From Acidimicrobiaceae bacterium (GTDB taxonomy: Bacteria > Actinomycetota > Acidimicrobiia > Acidimicrobiales > Ilumatobacteraceae): DNA of 64,000 bases. Positions 44,538 to 52,645 of this stretch are shown here, in pieces; position 1 is the stretch's first letter, and each line of letters starts with the position of its first letter. The translations under genes and the position numbers were made by a program. Where the stretch lies: contig JADKGZ010000001.1 of the NCBI GenBank assembly GCA_016722025.1, forward strand, positions 62,001 through 126,000, written 5' to 3'. The notes under the pieces were generated by a model that saw only the letters and a program-made list of their open reading frames with translations, was not told where the DNA came from and did no database searches.

Positions 44538-45950
44538 ATGTCATCCCCCACGACCCTGGCCGAGAAGGTGTGGAATCGCCATGTCGTACACGCCGCGGCC
44601 GGCGAGCCAGATCTGTTGTACATCGACCTCCACCTCGTGCACGAGGTCACCAGCCCGCAGGCGTTCGACGGGTTGCGCCTCAGCGGCCGCACGGTGCGGC
44701 GCCCCGAGCTCACCATCGCCACCGAAGACCACAACGTGCCCACCGAGCACATCGACCAGCCGATTGCCGACCCCATCTCCGCTCGCCAGGTGCAGGTGCT
44801 GCGCGAGAACGCTGCCGAGTTCGGCATCATCGAGTTCCCGATGGGCCATCCCAGCCAGGGCATCGTGCACGTCATCGCTCCCGAGCAGGGCCGCACTCTG
44901 CCGGGGATGACCGTGGTGTGCGGTGACAGCCACACCGCCACGCATGGTGCGTTCGGCGCCCTGGCGTTCGGCATCGGCACCAGCGAGGTCGAGCACGTGC
45001 TCGCCACGCAGACGCTGCCGCAATCGCGACCGAAGTGGATGGCGGTGACGGTCGAGGGCGATGCACCCGCAGACGTCACCGCCAAGGACATCATCCTTGC
45101 AATCATCGGAGTCATCGGCACCGGCGGTGGCATCGGGCACGTCATCGAGTACCGCGGCGCCGCGATCCGGGCGCTCTCGATGGAGGGCCGCATGACCCTG
45201 TGCAACATGAGCATCGAGGCGGGCGCGAAGGCCGGCCTGGTGGCCCCCGACGACATCACGTTCGCGTACCTCGAGGGCCGCGAGCACGCACCGAAGGGCG
45301 CCCAGTGGTCGGCTGCAGTCGCCGACTGGCGCGGCCTGGTCACCGACGCCGGGGCCGTCTTCGACAAGGAGGTCGTGATCGATGCCTCCACGATGACCCC
45401 ACAGGTGAGCTGGGGCACGAACCCCGGTCAGGTCATCTCCATCGATGCCTCGCTGCCGTCGCCCGACGACTTCGACGACGCCACCGCCCGCGACACCGTC
45501 GCTCGGGCGCTGGAGTACATGGGCCTCGCCGCCGGCACGCCGGTGCGCGACATCACGGTCGACACGGTGTTCATCGGCTCGTGCACCAACAGCCGCATCG
45601 AAGACCTGCGCGCGGCTGCCGCAGTACTGAACGGACGCACCGTCACCGTGCCGCGCGTGATGGTGGTGCCGGGCAGCCATGCCGTGAAGGCACAGGCCGA
45701 GGCCGAAGGCCTGCCCGCCATCTTCCGTGCGGCCGGCGCCGACTGGCGCGAGCCGGGCTGCAGCATGTGCCTGGCGATGAACCCCGACAAGCTCGCTCCC
45801 GGCGAGCGCTCGGCCAGCACCAGCAACCGCAACTTCGAAGGCCGCCAGGGCCGGGGCGGTCGCACCCATCTCGTCTCCCCCGCCGTCGCCGCCGCCACCG
45901 CGGTCGCCGGCCACTTCGCAACTCCCCACGATCTGGAGGTTCTGGCATGA
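44538..45950 (+). CDS. leuC: 3-isopropylmalate dehydratase large subunit
   Basis: With LeuD isomerises 2- to 3-isopropylmalate in leucine synthesis. The 470-residue length is normal. The aconitase-type [4Fe-4S] ligands are visible as GSCTNSR near residue 350 and GCSMC near 409-412. Other blocks are VVCGDSHTATHGAFGALAFG near 130 and SNRNFEGRQGRGGRTHLVSP near the C-terminus. The ATG at 44538 has AAGGAG upstream. The stop overlaps the leuD start by 4 bp, giving a leuCD operon driven from a clear promoter. Confidence 0.97.
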   Translation: MSSPTTLAEKVWNRHVVHAAAGEPDLLYIDLHLVHEVTSPQAFDGLRLSGRTVRRPELTIATEDHNVPTEHIDQPIADPISARQVQVLRENAAEFGIIEFPMGHPSQGIVHVIAPEQGRTLPGMTVVCGDSHTATHGAFGALAFGIGTSEVEHVLATQTLPQSRPKWMAVTVEGDAPADVTAKDIILAIIGVIGTGGGIGHVIEYRGAAIRALSMEGRMTLCNMSIEAGAKAGLVAPDDITFAYLEGREHAPKGAQWSAAVADWRGLVTDAGAVFDKEVVIDASTMTPQVSWGTNPGQVISIDASLPSPDDFDDATARDTVARALEYMGLAAGTPVRDITVDTVFIGSCTNSRIEDLRAAAAVLNGRTVTVPRVMVVPGSHAVKAQAEAEGLPAIFRAAGADWREPGCSMCLAMNPDKLAPGERSASTSNRNFEGRQGRGGRTHLVSPAVAAATAVAGHFATPHDLEVLA

Positions 45951-46531
45951 GAGCAGTGCACATCATCACCGGCCGTGGCGTCCCGTTGAAGCGCAGCGAC
46001 GTCGACACCGACCAGATCATCCCCGCCGAGTGGCTCAAGCGCGTCGAGCGCACCGGCTTCGAGAAGGGCCTGTTCAGCACCTGGCGCGACGACCGCAACT
46101 TCGTGCTCAACGACGAGCGATACGCGGGCGCCAGCGTGCTCGTGGCCGGGCCGTCGTTCGGCGTCGGCTCGTCTCGCGAGCACGCGGTGTGGGCCATTCA
46201 GCAAGGTGGGTTCGACGCTGTCATCGCTCCCAGCTTCAGCGACATCTTCCGCAACAACTGCACCAAGAACGGGTTGGTGCCAGTCGTCGTCCCGGAAGCC
46301 GTGGTGCATGCCATCTGGGCTGCGATCGAGGCCGACCACCTGGTGGAGATCACCATCGACGTCGAGCGGTTGACGGTGGAGGTGCCCGCCGCCGGCATCA
46401 CCGCCTCGTTCCCCATGGATCCCCAGACACAGCACCGCTACCTCAACGGCCTCGACGACGTCGGCATCACGCTCGGCCACGCCGACGACATCACCGCCTT
46501 CGAAGCCGCTCGCCCCGCCTGGCTCCCCTGA
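45947..46531 (+). CDS. leuD: 3-isopropylmalate dehydratase small subunit
   Basis: Partner of LeuC. At 194 residues it has the normal length, with TDQIIPAEWLKRV near residue 22, the flexible-loop region FNLN-like RNFVLNDERYAGASVLVAGP, then FGVGSSREHAVWAI near 74 and SFSDIFRNNCTKNGLVPV near 95. The start codon overlaps the leuC stop (ATGA). It is followed by a 58-bp repeat element in the gap before a GNAT gene. Confidence 0.97.
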   Translation: MRAVHIITGRGVPLKRSDVDTDQIIPAEWLKRVERTGFEKGLFSTWRDDRNFVLNDERYAGASVLVAGPSFGVGSSREHAVWAIQQGGFDAVIAPSFSDIFRNNCTKNGLVPVVVPEAVVHAIWAAIEADHLVEITIDVERLTVEVPAAGITASFPMDPQTQHRYLNGLDDVGITLGHADDITAFEAARPAWLP

Positions 46532-46548
46532 CCCTCCACACAACCCCG

Positions 46549-46606
46549 CTCTTACGTCAAGGCTGTCGGGCGCTGACCAGCGGCTGTGAGTTCGGTGGTT
46601 TGACAC
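46549..46606 (-). repeat. Dispersed 58-bp intergenic element, copy B
   Basis: Minus-strand copy of the element also found at 13343 and 56696. It reads GTGTCAAA...ACTCACAGCC...CCCGACAG...TTGACGTAA. Its ends are inverted (GTGTCAA and TTGACG), and the right end supplies a TTGACA on the plus strand ahead of the GNAT gene. Confidence 0.65.
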
Positions 46607-46638
46607 AAAGCGCGGTGCGGGGCTGGTAGACCACGCTG

Positions 46639-47466
46639 ATGCGAATCGACCGGGAACTCGTGCGGCGAGTCGAGCACAGCGCGGCCGAGTTCTCCCGTCG
46701 CCAGGCACTCGCATACACGGTGCATGCCGCGCCGGCGGGCGCAGCGGCCGAGCCGTGCGACGGTGGCGCGCTGATCAGCTTCGGGCCGGGGCGCTACGTC
46801 AATCGGGCGATCGGGCTCGGCCTCGGCGGCACCGATGCCAACGAGGTGGTGAGCGCGCTCGGTCGCTTCTATGGCGGTCGAGGAATGGCACCGTCGCTGG
46901 AGCTCTCCCCGTGGGCCGATGAGACGCTGCTGTCGGCCCTCATCGCCGATGGCTACGTCCTCGAACGGTTTCGCAACCTCTACGCTCACGACCTCTCGAG
47001 CCTCGGCAGCGACCCCGATGTGGAGATCGTGACGGACGACGACACCACGGCCACGCAGCGGCAGGCGATCCTGTCGGGCGACGCAGCGCTCGGCAGCACC
47101 GCACGGCAAATCTCCGACGAGTACTGCATCACCGCTGCGGCCGTGGATGGCGCCCACGACTTCGTCGCGCTGGTTGACGGCACGCCGGCAGCGTGCGGTT
47201 CCCTCAACCTCGTCGACGGTGTCGGCTGGCTGGGCGGCGCCGCCACCACCGAGGCGCACCGCCGCGCTGGTCTGCAGACCGCGCTCCTCCACCATCGACT
47301 GCGGCTGGCCAGCGACCTGGGCTGCGCCATCGCCGCAGCCACCGCGCTCCCCGCCGGTCAGTCGGCGCGCAACCTCGAACGCCTCGGTTTCCAACTGCTG
47401 TACACGCAAGTGGTGCTCACTCGCTCTGGTCGGCCCGAATCCACAATCGGTGCAGGAACGAGCTGA
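46639..47466 (+). CDS. GNAT-family acetyltransferase
   Basis: A 275-residue protein with a C-terminal GNAT domain. The acetyl-CoA loop is ATTEAHRRAGLQTALLHHRL near residue 202 and the following AAATALPAGQSARNLERLGF and LLYTQVV complete the fold. The N-terminal half (about residues 1-120) is probably a second, degenerate GNAT-like half. Substrate unknown. The ATG at 46639 begins 33 bp after the repeat element. Convergent with the DEAD-box gene. Confidence 0.88.
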   Translation: MRIDRELVRRVEHSAAEFSRRQALAYTVHAAPAGAAAEPCDGGALISFGPGRYVNRAIGLGLGGTDANEVVSALGRFYGGRGMAPSLELSPWADETLLSALIADGYVLERFRNLYAHDLSSLGSDPDVEIVTDDDTTATQRQAILSGDAALGSTARQISDEYCITAAAVDGAHDFVALVDGTPAACGSLNLVDGVGWLGGAATTEAHRRAGLQTALLHHRLRLASDLGCAIAAATALPAGQSARNLERLGFQLLYTQVVLTRSGRPESTIGAGTS

Positions 47467-47493
47467 ACAACTCGCCGGCAGGCGTGGGCAGCC

Positions 47494-48768
47494 TCAGACG
47501 TGGAAGTCGGGCAGGTGCTTCAGCTTCGGGTTGTTGCTGAAGACCTCGATGGGCAGCGACGGATCGAGCCGCATGGCGCGCTGCAGGATGCGCACCTGGG
47601 TGTGCTGGTTGTACTCCGCAAGCGTGACGGCCCATCCGTCGCGGCCGGCGCGGGCGGTGCGGCCGCTGCGGTGCAGGTAGTCCTTCACGTCGCCGGCCGG
47701 CTCGTAGTGGATGACCGCGCCGATGTCGTCGACGTCGATGCCGCGAGCGGCCACGTCGGTGGCCACCAGCACCGCCAGGTCGCCGTCGGTGAAGCGCTTC
47801 AACGCACGCTCGCGCGCCGCCTGCGCGAGGTCGCCGTGAATGGCCGCGGCGCGCACGCCCAGCTCTTGCAGGTTGCGCTCGACACGGTCGCAGGTGCGCT
47901 TGGTCTGGCAGAAGACGATGGTCTTGGCCATGCCACTGGCGATGGACGCAACCACCTTGTCCTTGTCCATGTGGTGCACGGCCAGGAACAGGTGGTGCAT
48001 GGTGCCCACCGTGTCGGTGGCGGCGTCGATGGCCACTTCGGCGGGGTCGTTCATGTAGCGGGCCACCAGGTGACCGACGTCGCCGTCGAGCGTGGCGGAG
48101 AACAGCATCGTCTGGTGCGGCGCGGTGACCTTGCGCATGATCCACTCGACCTGCGGCGTGAAGCCGTCGTCGGCCATGCGGTCGGCTTCGTCGAGCACCA
48201 GGATCTCGACTGCATCGAGCTGCAGCTCGTTCTCCTTCAACAGGTCGATGAGGCGCAGCGGTGTTGCCACCACGACATCGACACCGGCCTGCAGCGCGTC
48301 GATCTGCTGCTGCCGGGAGGCGCCGCCGTACACGGCGAGCACCGTGCGGCCGCAGGCGATTGCCACCGGGGCGAGCACTTCGGCCACTTGCAGCGCCAGC
48401 TCGCGGGTGGGCACCAGTACCAGAGCGGCCGGCCGACGAGGCTCGCCCTCCTTGGTGAGGCGGGCCAGCAGCGGCACACCGAAGGCGAGCGTCTTGCCGG
48501 AGCCGGTCTTGGCCCGACCACACACGTCGCGGCCAGTGAGGGCAACGGGGATGGCTTTGGTCTGGATGGCGAACGGGGTGGTGAACCCGGCAGCGGCGAG
48601 GCCGAAGTCGACGCTGGGCGGCACGCCGAGCTCGATGAATGCCGTGGGCACGTAATCGTCTTTGGAAAGGGTGAGCACCGGCGCAACAGCTGCGTTTCGG
48701 TACTCGGCGGGCCGGGGGGCAGGGCGGGAACGCCGCGGCGCGCGCTGAGGGCGGTTGTTGTCTGACAT
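47494..48768 (-). CDS. DEAD-box ATP-dependent RNA helicase
   Basis: A 424-residue RNA helicase with all core motifs in order: the Q motif region GFTTPFAIQTKAIP near residue 60, AKTGSGKT (I) near 85, VLVPTRELALQ (Ia) near 115, VLDEADRM (II) near 194, SATL (III) near 225, VFCQTKR (IV) near 288, VATDVAARGIDV (V) near 345 and HRSGRTARAGR (VI) near 375. The basic N-terminus (RPQRAPRRSRPAPRP) may bind RNA. There is no long C-terminal extension, so it resembles RhlE-type helicases. Start is the ATG at 48768. Confidence 0.95.
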   Translation of the reverse strand: MSDNNRPQRAPRRSRPAPRPAEYRNAAVAPVLTLSKDDYVPTAFIELGVPPSVDFGLAAAGFTTPFAIQTKAIPVALTGRDVCGRAKTGSGKTLAFGVPLLARLTKEGEPRRPAALVLVPTRELALQVAEVLAPVAIACGRTVLAVYGGASRQQQIDALQAGVDVVVATPLRLIDLLKENELQLDAVEILVLDEADRMADDGFTPQVEWIMRKVTAPHQTMLFSATLDGDVGHLVARYMNDPAEVAIDAATDTVGTMHHLFLAVHHMDKDKVVASIASGMAKTIVFCQTKRTCDRVERNLQELGVRAAAIHGDLAQAARERALKRFTDGDLAVLVATDVAARGIDVDDIGAVIHYEPAGDVKDYLHRSGRTARAGRDGWAVTLAEYNQHTQVRILQRAMRLDPSLPIEVFSNNPKLKHLPDFHV

Positions 48769-48900
48769 GTCGGACCACAGGGTACCTGGACGGTGCGATG
48801 CAGCAGTGGGACGGAGCGCCTGCGTACGAGATCTCATACGAGCGCGTGTGTCGGCGCGTCGACAACGCCCGCCACCGGCCGGATCGGCAACAATGTGCCG

Positions 48901-50458
48901 ATGAAGGTTGCACTCACAGTCAACGACTTCCTCCGCCGTGCCCAAGAGGTGTACCCCGAGCGCGTGGCCGTGGTCGACGAACCCGACCAGCCGGCCGAGT
49001 CGTGGGGTGAGTACACCTACGCGGAGATGGCCGCCAAGGCTCGCGCGCAGGCCGCCGCGCTCGACCAGCTGGGCATCGCAATCGGAGAACGGGTGGCCAT
49101 CGTCAGCCAGAACTCGGCACGCCTGCTCACCGCGCTGTTCGGGGTCAGCGGCTCCGGCCGAGTGCTGGTGCCGATCAACTTCCGCCTGGTCGCCGAAGAG
49201 GTGAAGTACATCGTGCAGCACAGCGGCGCCCGAGTGCTGATGATCGACCCTGAGCTGGAGGAAGGCCTGGCCGAGGTGGAGTGCGAGTTCAAGTTCGTCA
49301 TCGGCAGCGCCACCGACGCGCCGGCCCAGCATGCCGAGCCGCAGCCGTGGACGTACGACGAGGACGCCACGGCCACCATCAACTACACCAGCGGCACCAC
49401 CGCCCGCCCCAAGGGCGTGCAGCTCACCCATCGCAACATCTGGCTGAACGCCACCACGTTCGGTTGGCAGCTGGGCATCAACGACCGCGATGTCTACCTG
49501 CACACGTTGCCGCAGTTCCACTGCAACGGTTGGGGCGTGCTGTACGCAGTCACCGGCATGGGCGCGCAGCACATCATCCTGCGCAAGATCGACGGCACCG
49601 AGATCCTGCGCCGAGTGCAACAGCACGGCGTCACCGTGATGTGCGCAGCGCCCGCCGTCGCCAACGCCATCCTCGATGCCGCCGGCCACTGGGAAGGCCC
49701 GGTGCCGGGCCGCGACCGCGTGCGCATCGTGTGCGCCGGCGCTCCCCCGCCCACCAAGACGATCGAGCGCATCGAAACCGAACTGGGTTGGGAGTTCATC
49801 CAGATCTACGGTCTCACCGAGACGACGCCATTGCTCACCATGAACCGCAGCCGCGCGGAGTACGACCAGCTGTCACCGGCCGACCGCGCCACCAAGCTCA
49901 GCCGTGCCGGCGCACCGGCCATCGGCGTCGAGGTGCGCATCTCCCCCGACGGCGAGATCCTCGCCCGCGGCAACCACATCATGGGCGGCTACTGGGCGCA
50001 ACCGGAAGCCACCGCCGACGCCATCCATGCAGCGAGCGACGCGCCCGACGGCCCCACCTGGTTCCACACGGGCGACGGTGGCATCATCGACGACGACTGG
50101 TACGTGACCATCAGCGACCGCAAGAAGGACGTCATCATCACCGGCGGCGAGAACGTGAGCAGCATCGAGGTGGAGGACTGCGGTGTTCAGCGCACCCCGC
50201 GGTGGCCGAGGCGGCGGTGATCGGCGTGCCCGACGAGAAGTGGGGCGAGACGGTGCTCGCCTTGTGGTGGTGGTCGCACCCGGCTCCACCATCACCGAAG
50301 CCGATGTCATCGCGCACACCCGCACCAAGCTGGCGCACTACAAGTGCCCGAAGGTCGTGGAGTTCCGCGAGTCGCTCGCACGGACGGCCACCGGCAAGCT
50401 GCAGAAGTTCAAGCTGCGCGAGCCGTACTGGGCCGACATGGATCGCAAGGTGCACTGA
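48901..50458 (+). CDS. Acyl-CoA synthetase (AMP-forming), frame-disrupted near the C-terminus
   Basis: Activates a carboxylic acid to its CoA thioester. The ATG at 48901 opens MKVALTVNDFLRRAQEVYPE; the P-loop is NYTSGTTARPKGVQLTHRN near residue 163, followed by IYGLTETTP near 302, WFHTGDGGIIDDDWYV near 386 and ISDRKKDVIITGGENVSSIEVED near 402. After residue 427 the frame breaks: an extra base near 50181, another near 50191 and a missing base near 50262 are needed to read SHPAVAEAAVIGVPDEKWGE, then VVVAPGSTITEADV and the catalytic TATGKLQKFKLRE. The last stop is at 50458. Without correction the protein would stop at 50220. Confidence 0.88.
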
Positions 50459-50604
50459 CGAAGGCTGCTCCGGATCGGCCGGTTCGCCGGCGATCTCCGG
50501 CCGCGTTCCACTGAGTGACCAGTCCATCGCACTGACCGATGCATCAGCTTCGCTGTCTGCTCCATCAGTAAGTAGCAACCCTCGACGCAGCTGGTTATGG
50601 TCGC

Positions 50605-50662
50605 ATCGCTTTGTGCCGGAGACACCGGCCGAAAGGAAGCGATCTCACCCCCACTACGTCTC
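50605..50662 (+). promoter_or_regulatory. Structured leader before the homospermidine synthase genes
   Basis: In the 218-bp gap after the synthetase gene, ATCGCTT (50605-50611) pairs with AAGCGAT (50637-50643) around an inner GCCGG-AGACA-CCGGC hairpin (50615-50629). An alternative pairing of GAGAC (50619-50623) with GTCTC (50658-50662) would reach next to the ribosome binding site AAAGGG. Two mutually exclusive folds next to a start codon suggest a regulatory RNA. I could not assign a class. Confidence 0.45.
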
Positions 50663-50676
50663 GAAAGGGCGCAGCG

Positions 50677-50835
50677 ATGAACAACCTGAGCACCAATGTC
50701 GATGCCAGCCAGTCCTACTTCAGCCAGAACGGTCGCAAGGGCATCTCGTACGACTGGCAGAGCCTGTACGCCGCGGCAGAAGCCGCGTCCATCGACTGCG
50801 AGCACGCTGCGCTCGCCCCCGCGCTGGCCGAGTGA
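50677..50835 (+). CDS. Small ORF translationally coupled to homospermidine synthase
   Basis: A 52-residue frame, ATG at 50677 preceded by GAAAGGGCGCAGCG. It encodes a small protein beginning MNNLSTNVDASQSYF, with an aromatic middle (GISYDWQSLY) and an Ala-rich C-terminus containing one Cys. Its TGA overlaps the GTG of the next gene (GTGA), a sign of coupled translation. No family recognised. It might regulate or assist the enzyme, or only deliver ribosomes to it. Confidence 0.55.
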   Translation: MNNLSTNVDASQSYFSQNGRKGISYDWQSLYAAAEAASIDCEHAALAPALAE

Positions 50836-52292
50836 GCCGCACCCCCTCGCGGGTGCTGGTGCTCGGTTGCGGTTCGGTTGCGCAGTGCACCGTTCCGCTG
50901 CTGCTGCGTGATCTCGAGATCGACCCCTCCAGGGTCACCATCGTCGACTTCGTCGACAACCGGGCGCGTGTCGCCTCATCGCTGTCGGCCGGCGTTCGTT
51001 ACGAGCAGGATCGCCTCACCCCCGACAACCTCGACTCGTTCCTGTCGGCACGCGTGGGCGATGGCGACCTGCTGCTGGATCTGGCGTGGAACATCGACAA
51101 CCCGACGGTGCTGCAATGGTGCCGCGACCATGGTGTTCGCTACCTGAACACCAGCGTCGAGGTGTGGGACCCGTACGACGACCTGCAGGCCACCTCGCCG
51201 CTGGATCGCACGCTGTACGTCCGCCACATGCAGCTGCGCCGGATGAAAGCCGGCTGGCCCGACAACAAGGGCGCCACCGCGGTGCTCGAGCACGGTGCGA
51301 ACCCGGGCCTGGTCAGCCACTTCGCCAAGCAAGCGCTGGGCGAGATCGCCACCCGCATGCTCTCCGACGGGCTTGCCGGCTCCAACGCCGCCGCGTTCGA
51401 AGCCGCGCTGTCCGAGGCTCGCTACAACTCCTTGGCCATGCTCACCGGCACGAAGGTCATCCACATCGCGGAGCGCGACACGCAGATCTCCTCGGTGCCC
51501 AAGCGGCCCAACGAGTTCGTCAACACGTGGTCGGTCGACGGCTTGTACGAAGAAGGCATCGCCCCGGCCGAGATGGGCTGGGGCACACACGAGCGGCGCT
51601 TGCCCGCCAACGCCTTCGTGCACAGCGGCGAAGGCCCGTGCAACCAGATCTGCATCGCTCGCCCCGGCATCGAGACGTGGGTGCGCAGCTGGGTGCCCAG
51701 CGGCGAGATCCGCGGCATGGTGGTGCGCCACGGCGAGTCGTTCACGATGAGCGAGCACCTCACCGTCGACGACGGGCACGGCAACGCCGTCTACCGCCCC
51801 ACCGTCCACTACGCCTACCACCCCAGCGACGCGGCCATCAACAGCGTGCTCGAGCTGCGCATGCGTGGCTGGGAGATGCAGCCCGAACAGCGCATCCTCA
51901 ACGACGAGATCATCAGCGGCCGCGACGAGCTGGGTGTGCTGCTGATGGGCCATCCGTACAAGAGCTGGTGGTGTGGCTCGCTGCTCAGCATCGACGACGC
52001 CCGCGCAATCCTCCCGCACCAGAGCGCCACCACCATGCAGGTGGCCGGCAGCATCGTTGGCGCGGTGGCGTGGATGATCGCCAACCCCGACGAAGGCGTG
52101 TGCGTACCCGACGACCTGCCGTGGGAAGCCGTGCTCCGCGTTGCCCGTCGCTACTTGGGCGAGCTGCACTCAGGCCCATCGGACTGGGATCCGGTGAGCA
52201 CGCGCCGCGACCTGTTCGCCAACTTCAGCAGCGAGGCCGACGAAGTCGACCACACCGACCCCTGGCAGTTCACCAACTTCCTCGTCGACTGA
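50832..52292 (+). CDS. hss: Homospermidine synthase
   Basis: Makes homospermidine from putrescine (or putrescine and spermidine) with NAD. The 486 residues match the bacterial enzyme of the saccharopine dehydrogenase superfamily. The N-terminal Rossmann motif is VLVLGCGSVAQCTVPLLLRD. Family blocks include HGANPGLVSHFAKQAL near 155, VIHIAERDTQ near 210, FVNTWSVDGLYEEG near 230, AEMGWGTHERRLP near 247 and DELGVLLMGHPYKSWWCGS near 368. GTG at 50832 overlaps the preceding small ORF. A strong hairpin follows the gene. The agmatinase-type gene at 29565 could supply putrescine. Confidence 0.92.
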   Translation: MSRTPSRVLVLGCGSVAQCTVPLLLRDLEIDPSRVTIVDFVDNRARVASSLSAGVRYEQDRLTPDNLDSFLSARVGDGDLLLDLAWNIDNPTVLQWCRDHGVRYLNTSVEVWDPYDDLQATSPLDRTLYVRHMQLRRMKAGWPDNKGATAVLEHGANPGLVSHFAKQALGEIATRMLSDGLAGSNAAAFEAALSEARYNSLAMLTGTKVIHIAERDTQISSVPKRPNEFVNTWSVDGLYEEGIAPAEMGWGTHERRLPANAFVHSGEGPCNQICIARPGIETWVRSWVPSGEIRGMVVRHGESFTMSEHLTVDDGHGNAVYRPTVHYAYHPSDAAINSVLELRMRGWEMQPEQRILNDEIISGRDELGVLLMGHPYKSWWCGSLLSIDDARAILPHQSATTMQVAGSIVGAVAWMIANPDEGVCVPDDLPWEAVLRVARRYLGELHSGPSDWDPVSTRRDLFANFSSEADEVDHTDPWQFTNFLVD

Positions 52293-52334
52293 GTCAGTCG
52301 CAGCGGCCGCCGTTCCGACACGGGACCAGCTCAG

Positions 52335-52390
52335 GCCCACGTCTTTCGGACGCGGCCGCACGGTTCGGGTCGCGTCCGAAAGAGGTGGGC
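52335..52390 (+). terminator. Hairpin downstream of homospermidine synthase
   Basis: Twenty-base arms (52335-52354 and 52371-52390) that pair with a single mismatch around a 16-nt loop. No T-run follows. It separates the synthase gene from the leuA promoter. Confidence 0.7.
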
Positions 52391-52452
52391 CGGTGCACAG
52401 CACTCCACCCTCCGGTTCCGTCCGCCCGCGGACGCGTGTGACCGGTCTGACG

Positions 52453-52482
52453 TTGACAACACGCCGTCGCGCCCGGCAGACT
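52453..52482 (+). promoter_or_regulatory. Promoter of the leuA leader
   Basis: A perfect -35 box TTGACA (52453-52458) and a -10-like CAGACT (52477-52482) 18 bp apart. Seven bases separate the -10 box from the GTG of the leader peptide, so the transcript probably begins at the leader's start codon. Confidence 0.65.
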
Positions 52483-52489
52483 GGCGGGC

Positions 52490-52525
52490 GTGACTCGCAC
52501 CCGTGGCCTCCTTCTGCTTATGTAG
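52490..52525 (+). CDS. leuA leader peptide (Leu attenuator)
   Basis: An 11-residue frame, GTG at 52490, TAG at 52523: VTRTRGLLLLM. Codons CTC CTT CTG CTT encode four consecutive leucines. Ribosome stalling at these codons when charged tRNA-Leu is low would change the folding of the following RNA and allow transcription into leuA, as in known actinobacterial and enteric leu leaders. Confidence 0.85.
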   Translation: MTRTRGLLLLM

Positions 52526-52593
52526 GGCAAGCGCCACGTACTTCGCGCTTGCCCGCACGCCCCAGCCGAACCGGCCGGGGCTTCTTGCTTTTT
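52526..52593 (+). terminator. leuA attenuator hairpins and terminator
   Basis: Directly after the leader stop is a 9-bp hairpin (GGCAAGCGC with GCGCTTGCC, 52526-52553). A second, GC-rich hairpin (GCCCC-A-GCC with GGC-C-GGGGC, 52559-52581) is followed by TTCTTGCTTTTT, a rho-independent terminator. leuA begins 53 bp further on with AAGGAA upstream of its ATG. Confidence 0.82.
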
Positions 52594-52645
52594 CACGCCA
52601 CTTCTCCCCGCACCCACCTCCTCGAACGCACGCACAAGGAACCCA

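Noticed and set aside
46600..46630. Promoter with perfect TTGACA before the GNAT gene
   Set aside because: The TTGACA is the end of the dispersed 58-bp element, and no convincing -10 box lies at 16-18 bp. It may act as a promoter, but I do not list it.
50605..50670. Resemblance of the hss leader to a glycine riboswitch (GCCGAA...GGA...CTC blocks)
   Set aside because: Only scattered short matches; the conserved pairing and sequence blocks of the glycine aptamer are not all present. Kept as an unassigned structured leader.
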